NCBI GenBank assembly: GCA_022495995.1 | Contig: JAFEMH010004865.1 | Coordinates: 62,001-126,000, forward strand | DNA length: 64,000 bases | From: Adenophora triphylla var. japonica | Lineage: Eukaryota; Streptophyta; Magnoliopsida; Asterales; Campanulaceae | Reading direction: 5' to 3' | In this document: in pieces, positions 1 to 11,639 of the stretch | How the letters are laid out: each line of letters opens with the position of its first letter | How positions within the stretch are numbered: the stretch's first letter is position 1 | Translations under genes and position numbers: made by a program | The notes under the pieces: model-generated | What the model saw: only the letters and a program-made list of their open reading frames with translations | What the model was told of the DNA's origin: nothing | The model's database searches: none

Positions 1-545
1 TGATAATCCAATCGCATTGGGCTGTGGCCACACGCTTTCATCATTATCACTCATCGAGGGGCCCAAGCAAAACATCTCTCTTTCGAGGGACAAATTCCAT
101 CTTGACTTATCATCCTTCCCATCATGAATCCGATCATGCCAAAGATAGCCTTTATAAATATCGTGTTAAGATATCGTTTGACTAAAATCAAACATGACTT
201 TCATCATATGTAAGGTCATGATAATCTCAGGTCTAGGGACTAAATGAAGTGACCATATGAGATTTAATTATGACATTTGACCATGACATAAATCTCATAC
301 GGGTCAAGTCCAGTCACTTGTTCTCTAACAAGTACCCATAATTTCAATGTGCATCTCTATGCATATAATCATCATATGATAATCCATTGACAATTATACT
401 AATTATTCTCTTAATAATCAGGGACGGAGATTATTATAATAAATATGCAAACTATATAATAGTCAAATAATAAACTTAAATGATAAAGATGATACATAAC
501 GGTTTTTAGTTAAACATAACTAAAGCCTAGGGCATTACACCAACA
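1..545 (-). repeat. Copia-1 3' LTR (partial, cut by window edge)
   Basis: This segment matches 22209-22755 almost base for base, with about 15 differences by eye, and ends in CCAACA at 545. On the minus strand the LTR therefore starts TGTTGG directly after a purine-rich tract read from 546-565. The two LTR copies differ by roughly 3%, so Copia-1 is not very young. The rest of this LTR lies left of the window, so its target duplication cannot be checked. Confidence 0.88.
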
Positions 546-1021
546 GTCTCCCACTTGCACTAGGCTCCATTTATGTATCAAATACTCATGGATCTAACAT
601 GACCATCATGCTTCTGCCTGTGCGAGGGTTTTTGTAAGTGAATCCCTTATGTCATCATCGGTTGATACTTTGTATATCTTAACGTCTTCTCATTCTTTAT
701 GAATTCCTCGAAGAAAATCTAAGTGAGTGTTTGGATCGCTGTTGTGACCTTGGTTCCATTGTTTGCACAAGTGGCACCACTATTGTCATAACAAAAGTTT
801 CACCGATTAGTGTTACTTGGAACATTTCCAAAACACTAATGAACTTTTGATCCAAACTGCCTCTTTTAGCCACATCATATGTTGCTAAAATTCGGCCTTA
901 GTAGTAGAATCAGCTACAATTTCTGCTTGGAACTCTTCCAATCAAAACTGTACTTCTAATAAGCATAAACACAAATCCTAATTGCGATTTAAAATAACTT
1001 TGTTAGTATGGAAGCTAGCAT

Positions 1022-1264
1022 CTATGTAACCCTTACAACAAGATTAACTTCCAATCTTTCAAATCCCAAGAACGTATCCTTAGTTCTTCTTAAGTACTTA
1101 AGGATCATCTTTACTCCCATCCAATGGTTTACATCAGGATTAGATTGGTATCGACTCATCATGCTTTGAGCATACGAGACGTCGGGTCTAGTACAAATCA
1201 TGGCATACATGACAGATCCAAATGTCGAAGCATATGGAACTTCATTCATTTCCCTTTCGCTCAT
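1022..1264 (-). pseudogene. Copia-1 pol fragment, RT connection/RNase H region
   Basis: An 80-residue open stretch contains VPYASTFGSVMYAMICTRPD and ILKYLRRTKDTF, the conserved segment that follows the Copia reverse transcriptase YVDD block. Upstream coding (1280-2000, minus) is recognisable only as scattered RT peptides in shifting frames. This is a fossil of a polyprotein, not a gene. Confidence 0.75.
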
Positions 1265-2265
1265 CAGTTGTCATACGACAATGAATATTGCTATGAGAAA
1301 TACCATGACCCATTGAGAAGCTACTCTTCTTAGACTCTTCTAAGAACCTTGCCAATGTGAATACTTTGACTCAAACCAATTTATCCTTCTAGATCCATCT
1401 CTATAGATCTTGATGCCAAGGATGTAAGTGGCTTCACCCATATCTTTCATTGAGAAACCTTTCCTTGTCCAAGACTTTGACAGTCTTAAGTGTCGGAACT
1501 TGTTTTTCCAATGAGTAAGATATCATTGTAATAAAACAATAGAAATAATACTACGCTCCCACTGAATTTGATGCATACACAAGATTAATCTTTGTTCTTT
1601 GATGAAGTCAAACTCTTTGACCAATTCATCAAAACGAAGATTCCAATTCCTTGAAGCTTGCTTCAACCCACTCATGGATCTTTGCAACATGCATACTTTA
1701 TTAGAGTTTCTTGGATCGACAAACTATTCGGGTTGTGTACTATACACATCCTTAATAATCTTTCCATTTAAAGAAAGTCGTTTGATATCCATTTGTCTTA
1801 TCATATAGTCATAATATGTGATAATTGCAATTGAAACTCTAACAGACTTCGACATTATAACTGGCGAAAAAGGTTTCAACATAGTCAATACTATGAATTT
1901 GCCTAAATCCCTTTGTTACAATCCTTAGTCATGAAAGTATGCACCTTCCCATCCATGTCGGTCTTGACGACCTACTTGCACCCTTTAGTTTTTACACCTT
2001 CAGGTAGCCCAATCAAGTTCCAAACTTGATTGTCAAACATGGATTGTAATTCGTATTCCATGGTTCCAAACCATTTTTCCAAATTAGGAGTGGACATCGT
2101 CTCAAGATAGGAAGTAGGATTGTCATTCTCAATGACTTCCACCTTATTACTTTCCGATATGAGAAATCAATATTTCTTGGGTTCGGATTGTAACCTATCC
2201 GATCTACGATGGACTTGTGCATCTTGAACCGGTTCCACAACTCCTTTGTGAATTTGGTTTCGTCT

Positions 2266-2532
2266 CTACTCTTGGTTCCATATTATTTTCGGGTCCTTGA
2301 ATTTCTTCAAGATTAATTTTTCTCCCACTAGATTCTTTATTGAGAAACTGTTTCTCAAGAAACGAATCGTATAGAGCAACAAACATTTTGTTCTCTTTGC
2401 GGTTGTAAGATTAATTTCCGAAAATAACTTTGTCAAATTTGGTGCTAACTTATAAGAGACAAGTCTCTTTACATAAGACTCGCAAACCCAAATCTTCATG
2501 AAAGACAAACTAAGTTTTCTTCCATGCCACAT
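2266..2532 (-). pseudogene. Copia-1 integrase C-terminal fragment
   Basis: Peptides such as MWHGRKLSLSFMKIWVCESY and VKRLVSYKLAP match the integrase C-terminal segment of Copia-2 at 38293-38589, where the same part reads IWGCEAYVKRLVSDKLAP. The frame breaks before and after, and the neighbouring integrase core (2600-3200) is present only as short out-of-frame pieces. Confidence 0.65.
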
Positions 2533-3539
2533 CTCATGTGGGGACTAAGGAACCGATTTAGTAGGGACTCGATTCAGTGTAACCGCATCTTTTCTAATGC
2601 ATATCCTCAAAAGGAAATAGGAAATAGCAAAGTCTAATTGACACATCATCGAACGAACCATGTCCTACAAGGTTCAATTCCTCCTCTTAGACACATCATT
2701 CATAGTGGTGTTCTGAGTGGAGTCAACTCTGAACCGATTTCATAGTTTTTGAGACGATTGTCAAACTCTTGGCTAAAATATTCACCACCTCGATCTAATC
2801 AAAGTACTTAATAGTCTTGCCAAGTTGTTTTGTACTTCATCTTGAAATGTTCGAAACATCTCAAACGATTCACCTTTGAACTTCATCAGATAGACATAGT
2901 CATAATAAGATAAGTCATAGGTGAATGTGATGAAACACCAAAATCCTCCCCTAGCAATGCTGCTTAATAGTCCACATACATCTCATGTATAATGACCAAT
3001 AAGTCACTAGCCCTCCCACTACTTTAGTGTAGGGTGGTTTGGTCAATAATCCCAATAAATAAGATCCACATTCCTCAAATGATTCATGGTCATATGAGTC
3101 TAAAAGTCCGTGTTAATGGAGTTTAGATATATGTTTCTTATTTATTTGACCAAGCCGGCAATGCCATATGAACGCGTTGTTCATATATTCGGTTTAGATT
3201 TCCCATTTATATTATAGATATCTTCAATATTATTTTGTTTCTCATCATCAAGGATATGAAGACCATTCAATGACATATGCAATACAATAAGGCATATCAT
3301 TAAATAGATATAAAACTTCTTATTGAAAATAAGAAAATTATATCCTTCATCATCCATTTAAGAAACGGAAATAATACTTCTGCTCAAATCTAGAACGTAG
3401 TCATAGGTTTAACTTACCTTCTTTGAGTAGCTTTCTATTCTTTGTTCCTTGCACATTTAAACAAATGTTGGATCCAATCCGGTATCATATACCCAAGAAC
3501 AAGAAATCGAAAGGAAAATATCTATCATATAGATACTTG

Positions 3540-4260
3540 AAGTAGTAGTAATCATATTGCCCTTCTTCACCTTTTAGGCCTTCCTAGTAAGCCTTGCAAC
3601 TTTGCTTCCAATGATAATCTCATTGTAATGACAGCAAACTGCATCCTTTTGAGACACTTTGGGTTTAGCCTCTTCGCCTTTGACAACTTTTGTCCTCGAT
3701 TTGGCAACCTTTGCTTTACCTACTTTTCCTTCCTTTTGAACCCCTTTCTTGTGTTAACCATTAACACACTTACGGATTGCTCCCTTTTGCATCTCATGCA
3801 TCAAGAGCCTTCACCACAACATACATCTTTTGCCTAGTTTGCACTTGGAACATTTCCTTTGTGCGATGTGCTAGAACAAAAGCATTTTCCATGTGTTCAA
3901 GGTTCTTCATAAGTGCCTTTAAACATGGTGGCAAGTATAAGGCAAGCAATGCTATTAGAATCATCAACATGTTTCTAATGTTGCTCCTTATTTGCCCTTT
4001 GCAACATTTGCAGTGGGTTCAGTGGGAACGGATTCGTCAAGAACGTACACATTTACCCAAGAACCATTCTTTAGGCTTCTGATCCAATCAGAATTATTTG
4101 TATCGTTCCTTTCGAACTTTGTCCTTCATAAGGATGAATCGCAATTATCATTATGTAATGCTACTTCTACAACAAAATATACAAATTATATGAGCACATA
4201 TCAATACGAACACATTTATCATCTAAGAGCAAATAATGTATTTTACAAATACTCCCACTA
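3540..4260 (-). pseudogene. Copia-1 gag remnant
   Basis: The DNA is homologous to the Copia-2 gag region at 39650-40406 and 55869-56041, including the AATTCTTTAGGCTTCTGATC-like stretch near 4070. No long minus-strand frame survives. Open frames seen here on the plus strand are chance shadows of the AT-rich sequence. Confidence 0.6.
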
Positions 4261-4261
4261 A

Positions 4262-5589
4262 ATCATACACCTTCCGATGCAAATAAGCATAATATGTATT
4301 TAATAGGCTAAGATCCAACTTTAATTTAACCTCAAGTACGCTATGGCGCACCGCTCAAGATTAAATTAATTAGGTAGAAAACATCAATCATATCGTATAT
4401 GACTCTTAGATCTTTTATGAGATTTATTCAAGACATCATATGTCTAAGCATATTTTAATCTCATCTTATGCCTTGGGTCCAAAACAATTTTGATAACCCA
4501 ATTAAGTTCATCCACTTTAAACGTATAGGAACCACCATTTCCTCATCTTGCTCGCAAACGGAATAGAATCAAAGCACCTTGCTATGGCAAGCCCACCCAA
4601 AACTATCCGAGTGGTCTCAAGTGTTTTAATCATGGATTGGTATAAAGAACTTAAAAGTTAAATGAAGGTTCTTTAAAGTAGATTATAACCATATCAACAA
4701 AGATAATCATAATGTACACCAGGTAAGTTCCCAAGAAAATAGGTGAGCCACAAGGACTGCTTAAGTACCAAATCTTCCTTCGACAGAACTCTCCTAGTCA
4801 TGCACAATTATAATACCAATTTGAATGCAACATAATCAATACTTTGTATACTGACTTGATTCTCTTAAACAATCAGACTCATAAACTGATTTGTTTCTCA
4901 TAAACAATCAGATTCCTTTAAATTTTGCGTAAACTGACTTGTTTCTCATAAACAATCAGAAAACCAAAATTTAATGTTTCAACTAAACATTTAGAAAATC
5001 ACAATTCAATGTTTCAACTGAACGTCTAATAAAATTCTTAACACTTAAGAACAAATAATTCATGCATCGCAACAATTAATAAAACACATTTAAATTAATT
5101 AAGCATGCATAAATAATGAATTAATCTAGCATAGCCCTATAAATTCAATTTCCAGAAATTTATAGATCCAGATTAAGACAGTAACATATCAGATTATCAA
5201 CATAATCACAGATTAGCAAGAAAAATCTATAAACTGATTTGGCCCAGAACAGGCAAGGTAAGTCGCGTGACATAGACTTTCAGAGGCCTTATATGTCACA
5301 CGACCTAACAGAGCCATCAGCCCTACTCTGTCGCGTGACAGAGTCCAACTCTGTCGCATGACACGAGATGACAGATTACAGATTTCCATATTCAATCGAT
5401 TCTAATCATAAAGCAATTAAATCAAGTAAACAGCTTTTACATATTTAATTCAGCATAATCAGAGGACGATTTTCACATTGTTTCACATAAACAATAAACA
5501 TTCTACCGCATACAAAACATGCAATAAACATATAAACGATTTATATCTTAATTCTAGCATGTTAATTCAAACTTAACCATACGAACGGG
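4262..5589 (-). other. Copia-1 5' leader with palindromes
   Basis: A non-coding AT-rich leader lies between the primer binding site and gag. It includes three degenerate copies of a CTTGTTTCTCATAAACAATC unit (4851-4965). Within it, four CG-rich palindromes of the GTCGCGTGAC type lie at 5262, 5294, 5330 and 5353. No ORF of note. Confidence 0.6.
5262..5362. promoter_or_regulatory. Four GTCRCRYGAC palindromes in Copia-1 leader
   Basis: Near-perfect palindromes GTCGCGTGAC (5262-5271), GTCACACGAC (5294-5303), GTCGCGTGAC (5330-5339) and GTCGCATGAC (5353-5362) cluster within 101 bases in otherwise AT-rich sequence. The same class appears in the Copia-1 LTR at 21832-21910 as GTCGCACGAC. A regulatory role is inferred from clustering and position only. 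Confidence 0.5.
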
Positions 5590-5601
5590 GCTCTGATACC
5601 A
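5590..5601 (-). other. Copia-1 primer binding site
   Basis: The minus strand reads TGGTATCAGAGC immediately after the LTR end. This is the initiator-methionine tRNA complement used by most plant Copia elements, and it fixes the element's orientation and the LTR edge at 5603. Confidence 0.9.
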
Positions 5602-6015
5602 CTGTTGGGTTTTATGGGTCTATGTGCAGCGGAATAAGTATCTAAATAACACAAAACCCAAGCCCTAAGATCCGTTCTATACGATTAAATTGAATTCCTA
5701 TGAGATAGAATTTACCAACCTTAATTGCTTTCCGGTCTTGAGCTATCGAACAATTTATCGATGTGATTTTGAATCACAATCTTCGATCTTCAAAACCTTT
5801 GAACCTTCAGATTGCTTTGGACAATTTGAACTCTAGGCCTTGATCGTCGTACGAGCAAAGACCCTCTAGTAGTATCCACACGTTAGAATGAACCAAGAAC
5901 GGTTCTTGAGGATTGCTAGATCCTTAAACTTTAGGAAGAATATTGAAAGAACTTTTGTTATGATTTTCTTGAGAAAATTTGGCTAGCTGCTAGGGTTTAC
6001 AGACTGCATATTTAT

Positions 6016-6020
6016 ACTAC
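6016..6020. other. Target site duplication of Gypsy-1 (left copy)
   Basis: ACTAC directly precedes TGTAGACACC at 6021 and is repeated at 21759-21763 after the 3' LTR. The 5-bp duplication shows that Gypsy-1 integrated as a single intact unit. Confidence 0.95.
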
Positions 6021-6203
6021 TGTAGACACCCCATTCTGAACACATCGGAACATACTTATACCACTCTAAGTCTCGCTTTGAGTCAAGAAGTAGAAATCCA
6101 CCATTTCGTCATGTTTCGTTAAGTTTTGACTAACTACCGTTAGTTTGGGACTAAACTGCATACGAGATAACGAGGAAAGGACAAAACTGTCCACAGGAGC
6201 AAT

Positions 6204-6238
6204 ATCTCGCCGCGAGATGGCGTGTCTCGCGCGAGATA
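6204..6238. promoter_or_regulatory. Paired TCTCGCGCGAGA palindromes in Gypsy-1 LTR
   Basis: ATCTCGCCGCGAGAT (6204-6218) and TCTCGCGCGAGA (6225-6236) sit about 150 bases upstream of the TATA box. The same motif class recurs inside the element at 7129-7164, 8138-8171, 15128-15145, 17106-17142 and 19862-19898. Each copy carries several CG dinucleotides, so each is a candidate protein-binding or methylation target. Confidence 0.6.
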
Positions 6239-6385
6239 TCCCCCCTCTGCAGATTGCAGACGAAAGTTCCCTCGTCGATTTCAACCTCTTTTCGAGATAA
6301 AACTTTATCTCTCCGCCAACCAATGGGAGAAGAGGTCTAGAACCATCGATAGGGTTTTAACTCTCCACTTCTTCATATCCAAACT

Positions 6386-6394
6386 CTATAAATA
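6386..6394 (+). promoter_or_regulatory. Gypsy-1 LTR TATA box
   Basis: CTATAAATA lies in the middle of the 5' LTR and is repeated at 21131-21139 in the 3' LTR. It is the only good TATA box in the LTR on the plus strand and predicts a start about 30 bases downstream, followed by CACAACACACA leader sequence. Confidence 0.75.
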
Positions 6395-7016
6395 CTTGGT
6401 GACTTCCAAGGTTCAAGAGGTCGAAGAATTTTCACAACACACACATTTTGTTGGTTTCTCTCCTTGAAAGAATCCTACAAAATCACCCTAAAAACTCACC
6501 TCATAGTTTGTTTGTCAACCTTGTTGATAAACAAGCAACAATCTCCAAACTAAGGACCGAGGCGAAGCTCTGTCCGTGTGAAGGGTCGACTCTAAACTTG
6601 AGTCGAAACTGCCCCAAATCACCTCACGCAAGGTAATTCCTAAACTTCCTTCTAATTGATTGTTAGAGTGGTATAAGTCCATAGAATCTAGGATCGGCCT
6701 AGAGCCTCTCCAAATCATGGAGACGGTCTCGAAGCAATCGATTCTACATTCCGTTTGACCTCGTCAAATGGACCTTTATTTGTAGTATTTAGATTCGTTT
6801 TTTTTTACTTCTTCTTTTAAAAACCTCTCTTTTCTTTAGCAAGACCGATCTCCGGATTGGGTGAAATGGATGCCTTCTAAACCTACCCATTTCATAACCT
6901 AAGCCCCGAACTCAAATCTCTTTCAAATGGTTTTTCTATGTTTCCAATCAAATAATATAGGTGGCGACTCATAAAAAATAAAAGGAATAAGAATTTCTTT
7001 CTCACAACGCTACAGT

Positions 7017-7034
7017 TGGCGACTCCGTTGGGGA
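7017..7034 (+). other. Gypsy-1 primer binding site
   Basis: TGGCGACTCCGTTGGGGA begins two bases after the LTR end. The same type of site occurs in Gypsy-2 (42811) and Gypsy-4 (58306). From memory this resembles the 3' end complement of a plant arginine tRNA, as used by Ogre-like elements, but I could not check a tRNA set. Confidence 0.85.
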
Positions 7035-8298
7035 CTGAAAATTAAGAGGCTTAAACTTGCGTCAAAATTAAAAGAGAGGTTTTCAAAAAATTAGTAAAAT
7101 TTGAATTTTTTGCTCTCAGATGAAGCTTATCTCGCGGCGAGATATCATATCTCGCGCGAGATATGACTTCGGCAATCTGGTTGTTTTCTGGTTTCTCCTG
7201 TTCATCCCGTGGTCCAAGACGAGGGTCGAACACGCAAGGGGGATCCCAGGATTCATTATCTGCAGAGTTCTCGCATCTTAAGGCCTCCCTTAAGATGTAG
7301 AACTCGGACCTTTATTTTCCTTAAATAATTGATTATTATTTATGAACTGCGTGTGATTGGGTTTTATTTAATTAAAGTCCGGTCCAGTGGGGATTCGGGA
7401 GTTGTAAATTAAATTATTTATCTCTCTTTATCTCTCTTTATGTAGAACTACGACGGCCTGAGTCTTCCTAAATTGGGAGAAACGTAGGCAACCACTTGGT
7501 GCGGCCACTATCTGTTTTCTCTTTTGACTTTCAAAAAAAAACTTCCTATTTTACTCTATCACATAGATTGACTATCACACACGCGCACTCATACTATAAC
7601 TGTCATTGCACTACATACCCTCTATAAACCCGGGACCCACACTAAGGACGGATGACGGTAACCACCTAGTCACCGGTCTCTCCAAAGTTGGACAATCCCA
7701 CTCCGCGTATTCAATCCACTTAGATTGTCATATCGCGGGGAGCCTAGCCTTCCAGCCCTGCATCGCCACATTCTCATGTAGATTGACTTTTTAGGATCAC
7801 TCCGTGACCGGTCGGTTTTGACTCAGTGATCTTTTCTTGTTTTTGATCAAAACAAAGCCATGCAAAATTGACAATAAAGAAGGATTCGGAAAAGTCCCTT
7901 CGGAAAAAGTCCCTTCGGAAAAAGTCCCTTCGGAATGACCCTTTCGGATGTCCCTTAAAAAAAAATGTGCATATAATCCTTCAAAAAAAAAAAACAATCT
8001 TACATGGCTTTGCTTTACAAAAATCGGATTGATTGCTTAGTCGTTAGGTTCTGATAAAGGCCTTAGAAACCCCTCAAAACGGACTTTCCGTTCCGACAAA
8101 AAATTAGGGCTAAATAAAAATCGACTTTCCGTGTGATTATCTCGCGGGATTACTAATCTCACACGAGATAATGCTTACGTCTGCTGAATTTGAGCTCGAG
8201 CCATTTAAGCTCGCTTCCGACTCGTTGGGGCTAGATCACGATATCTGCATATCTTCCGTCGGTTTCCAAAGCTACTCAACTCCAAGACTCCCAACACA
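7035..8298 (+). other. Gypsy-1 leader (5' untranslated region)
   Basis: About 1.26 kb without a credible gene. It holds a palindrome pair (7129-7164), one copy of the CTACG...CGTAG hairpin module (7444-7500), a short tandem run of AAAAGTCCCTTCGG (about 7885-7945) and a second palindrome pair (8138-8171) that ends 128 bases before the gag start. Long leaders are typical for Tat/Ogre elements. Confidence 0.6.
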
Positions 8299-9762
8299 AT
8301 GTCCGACATCGACAACATTCCGGGAAATGAGACCCTGTCCGAAAACAACCACAAACTTCTGGAAGAAGCCAATGATCGCCTAGAAGTGCAAGCTTCCCAA
8401 ATCCACACTCTCGTGGAAGAAATTCAAGAGCTTAGGGCTGCACTAGCCAACAAAGAAAAGAAGAAGAAAAATGACTCTTCCTCCGGAGAAGAGGAGTCAT
8501 ACACTAAAAGGGCCAAGGGTCGCCGCAAAAGCAAAGGCAAGAAAAAGAGGTACGAGTCTAGCTCATCATCTTCCTCATCCGACAATGAAAGCTGCACATC
8601 CAAGAAAGAAAGCAAGGGGGAAAGCAAGAATGAACCCCTTACCATGGCCATGCTGGAAAAGAAACTTGCATCCCTTGATGTGAGTAAGGGAGCCTCGCTC
8701 TCTATTGATTACGATACCCTTCGTCAGTCCATGTCAAAGCTTCCTAGAAAGTACAAGACACCCGACATTGCAAAATTCAATGGCACCACCTGTCCCAAAT
8801 CACATTTGGAGACCTACTCTTGGGCCATGCTACCTATGGGTGTTGATGACAATCTGTTAGCCCAATGCTTTCCCCAAACTCTCGATGGTGCTGCAAGAGA
8901 TTGGTATATGACCCTTCCACTCTCTACGAGACTCGACTGGCCACTCGCTAGTTGTACTTTCCAAAAGCAATACGAGGACAACTCCACTTATCGCACCACT
9001 AGAAGGGATCTTGAGCAAACCAAGCAGCTTCCAAACGAATCCTTCACAGATTTTGTCAAAAGGTGGAGAACCAAACTAACCGAAATCGTTGATAGGCCCA
9101 GCCTAGACGAGCAAATTCACATCCTCATACAGTGCCTTAGAGAGGAATATCAAGACAAGCTAGCCGGCAACTACTTTCCTAGCTTCGCCGAACTTCACAA
9201 GTCGGGCATACGGTTAGATGACCTCATCAAACAGAAAAGGGAAGCCAAGAAAGAAAGTGGATTCCGCTACAACAAGAGCTCTTCTTCCTCCTCCAATCCC
9301 AAGGATGCATCTGTCAATGCCATTGTCTTCAATCATCCCGGAAATGGTAAGTACTCTGCGGTACCTCCACCACAAAAGAAGAAGAAAGATAGGCATTATG
9401 ACAAGCTTGAAGGAATCACCCAAGAAGAACTCTTCGAAGTGCTTGTCAAGAACGGGAAAATCAAACCAAGAGAAGGTGGACCTCCAAAGAAAGATCTTCC
9501 TGCCAACCATGCTCATCACCTCTTCTGCAAGTACCACAACTTCACCGGTCACGACACCAACTCTTGCTTCCACTTGAAAGACGTCATCCAAGATTTGTTT
9601 GACGATAAAGAGATAGGGTTACCAAATGTTGTTACTAATCCTTTGCCAAACAATGAGGTCAATTTAATAGAGATAGAAAGTAGCTTCGAGGACCCTACTC
9701 GTCTAGCCACAATTGTGGACGAGAGCCCTCTAGAATTTAATGAATCTTCTTTCATTATATGA
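8299..9762 (+). CDS. gag: Gypsy-1 gag polyprotein
   Basis: A 487-residue open frame and the best preserved retrotransposon gene in the window. Residues about 10-50 form a charged helix, followed by a Lys/Ser-rich low-complexity stretch (residues 55-105). The capsid-like retrotransposon gag domain is at about residues 160-320, with WAMLPMGVDDNLLAQCF, AARDWYMTLP and FVKRWRTKL motifs. Near residue 410 a short zinc-knuckle-like block (CKYHNFTGHDTNSC) has C-x2-H-x4-H-x4-C spacing. Gag forms the particle that packages the element RNA. The stop at 9760-9762 overlaps the ATG of the next open frame by four bases. The lack of any stop contrasts sharply with the broken pol. Confidence 0.9.
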   Translation: MSDIDNIPGNETLSENNHKLLEEANDRLEVQASQIHTLVEEIQELRAALANKEKKKKNDSSSGEEESYTKRAKGRRKSKGKKKRYESSSSSSSSDNESCTSKKESKGESKNEPLTMAMLEKKLASLDVSKGASLSIDYDTLRQSMSKLPRKYKTPDIAKFNGTTCPKSHLETYSWAMLPMGVDDNLLAQCFPQTLDGAARDWYMTLPLSTRLDWPLASCTFQKQYEDNSTYRTTRRDLEQTKQLPNESFTDFVKRWRTKLTEIVDRPSLDEQIHILIQCLREEYQDKLAGNYFPSFAELHKSGIRLDDLIKQKREAKKESGFRYNKSSSSSSNPKDASVNAIVFNHPGNGKYSAVPPPQKKKKDRHYDKLEGITQEELFEVLVKNGKIKPREGGPPKKDLPANHAHHLFCKYHNFTGHDTNSCFHLKDVIQDLFDDKEIGLPNVVTNPLPNNEVNLIEIESSFEDPTRLATIVDESPLEFNESSFII

Positions 9763-11600
9763 TGTCTTGGGAGGAAATCTTAGAACAAAAGGAAAAGGGT
9801 CTAAAAGCAGTCAACCTACTCACACGATCCGGTCGTGTGATCACCAACAAAGACCCGAGGGATGAAAATCCTCCAAAACAAGCTAAAGCCTCATTGCCAA
9901 GTGAACCGGAGGACCCTCTCTTAACTCAATTGAAAAGACACAAGCAAATATCTCGGTTTGGGATCTCATAGGAGCATCTCACAAGCACCGTGAGATGTTG
10001 AAAAAGGCATTGGCTCAAATGACCATTTCCTCGAAGCAACACCCGAAGAGCTCACTCAAATGATTGGCCAAGTGCGGTTTGGCAACGTCATCACTTTCAC
10101 CGACTTGGACCTCCCATCCTATGGGAACAATCATCATGAGGACCTTTACATAACTTTAAGGTGAATGGGTACCGAATGCCACGCATTTTGGTCGACAATG
10201 GTTACTGCAATCAATGTCCTCCCGAAGAAAGCCTTATCATCATTAGGCCTCACCCACAAAGACCTCAAGCCATCCGGGCATACCTGTAAGGGGTACGATT
10301 GTGCTTTGCTAGAACCGCTCTGGGATCGGTTGTAATACACAGTAGAAATGGGGCAAGTCACTATGAGCATCGAATTTCAAGTCATCGACATCCCAAAGCA
10401 TCCTTGACTTGCTGCTTGGTCGCCCTTGGCTACACGACATAGGGTGTGCCCTCCTCCTGCACCAATGCATCAAGTTCGAGACACAACAACACGATAGTCA
10501 CCATACACGGAGAGATGGTAGCGCTAGTCCAATCCTCGAAGTACAACATAGCACTTCGATTTCCTGTTCGGTGGTTTTGAGATCGAGAAAGAAAGCACTG
10601 AATGTCATAGACACTTACAACGAACGACTACTCAAAGGCACTTAGGTTTTCCGGAAGCCTTCACATGTCGGGAGAATGATGCTAGCAAAAGGGTACTTCC
10701 CTAGATTGGGGCTTGGAAAACACTTACAAGGAATAACGGAACCACCACCGGTCCCCCGCCTCACACAAAGCATGGACTAGGATACGACATCTCCATCCAC
10801 GATGAAGATGACATAGAAGAGTGGGGCTTCACTCAAATCAAGTGGGAAGGAACCTCGTACAAAGGCTGCAACGACCCAAAGTTCAAGGATTGCAACCTCA
10901 AACCATATCGGAGGACACTCAATGGCTACTTTGTTCGAGAAGGGGAAAATATTCCCTACTTTATCTTTTCGAGAACCATGGGTGATGATAAAGGAAAGCG
11001 CCAACCGGGCTTTGAAATCTTCGATGGCTAACGATGCTTCTCCGGATGAAACAGAATCCGTCCCACTCGATCCCTAATGATTTGTGGGAGGGCACGAAGA
11101 AGCGAGAAATGACAAGCGAATGGGACTTTGTGTTGGGAGAAGATATGCTACGACAGTTCCAAGACTGTGCCGGTTAGAAGACAGCCCAGATTCATGCAAT
11201 ATCCAAGGGGGACGCTCCAACTACCGACTACACGAGACTAATACGTAAATGTGATAAGCTAGTTCTAAAGCGGCACGTCACCGGAGGACCGATTGTTGAT
11301 GAAGACTTCATGATCAAAGAGCTTGGTTGCACTCCCCACCCTCACGGGAAGATAGGCCCTACAACTTTTACATTAGAAGCGAGGCTCCACCTCCGATGAA
11401 CTCACTCAAGAGGAAATCGAGGCGGTGGCCGAACATGTATTCCCTTACTTCCTTAATGAAAACTTTGATCTTTCCGAGTACCCTGAGATTGCTAACATCG
11501 TAAATGATGAATTAACTAATAATAATCAATATAACGAACACGTTAATAATGAATCATACGATGAGATAGATCAAGATAACGAACAAATCTTAAAAAGAAT
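9759..11600 (+). pseudogene. Gypsy-1 protease and spacer region (frameshifted)
   Basis: A short open frame (9759-9971) contains LTRSGRV and EPEDPLLTQLKRHK, which match the equivalent part of Gypsy-3 (EAEDPILTQLKR). Protease remnants follow: a D-N-G active-site-like block near 10190 and the closing LLGRPWLHDIG motif at 10409-10445. Near 10675-10790 a glycine-rich patch (KGYFPRLGLGKHLQG) looks like a G-patch tail. Frames change repeatedly, so no full protease is encoded. The stretch 11425-11600 (NFDLSEYPEIANIVNDELTN) is shared with Gypsy-4 at about 61320. Confidence 0.75.
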
Positions 11601-11639
11601 TAGCTAAGCAAGTAGGTCGTTGTGGAAAGAATGGCCCCG

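Larger units (their letters stand above)
546..5602 (-). mobile_element. Copia-1 internal region (degenerate gag-pol)
   Basis: A Ty1/Copia interior read right to left: leader, gag, protease, integrase, reverse transcriptase, RNase H. It aligns region by region with the better-preserved Copia-2 (36539-40406 plus 55869-56857), for example at the gag, integrase and RNase H positions. Its length of about 5 kb is normal for Copia, so it has not lost large blocks, but stops and frameshifts occur every 100-300 bases and no domain is open throughout. Recognisable peptides include a C-terminal stretch with SVMYAMICTRPDVSYA. It is non-coding today. Confidence 0.85.
6021..7014 (+). repeat. Gypsy-1 5' LTR
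   Basis: A 994-bp LTR starting TGTAGACACC and ending GCTACA. It differs from the 3' copy (20764-21758) at about nine places, several of them single-base indels, so insertion is recent. It holds a palindrome pair at 6204-6238, a TATA box CTATAAATA at 6386-6394, and a TGGCGACTC copy at 6962-6970 about 45 bases before the LTR end. No protein is encoded. Confidence 0.93.
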
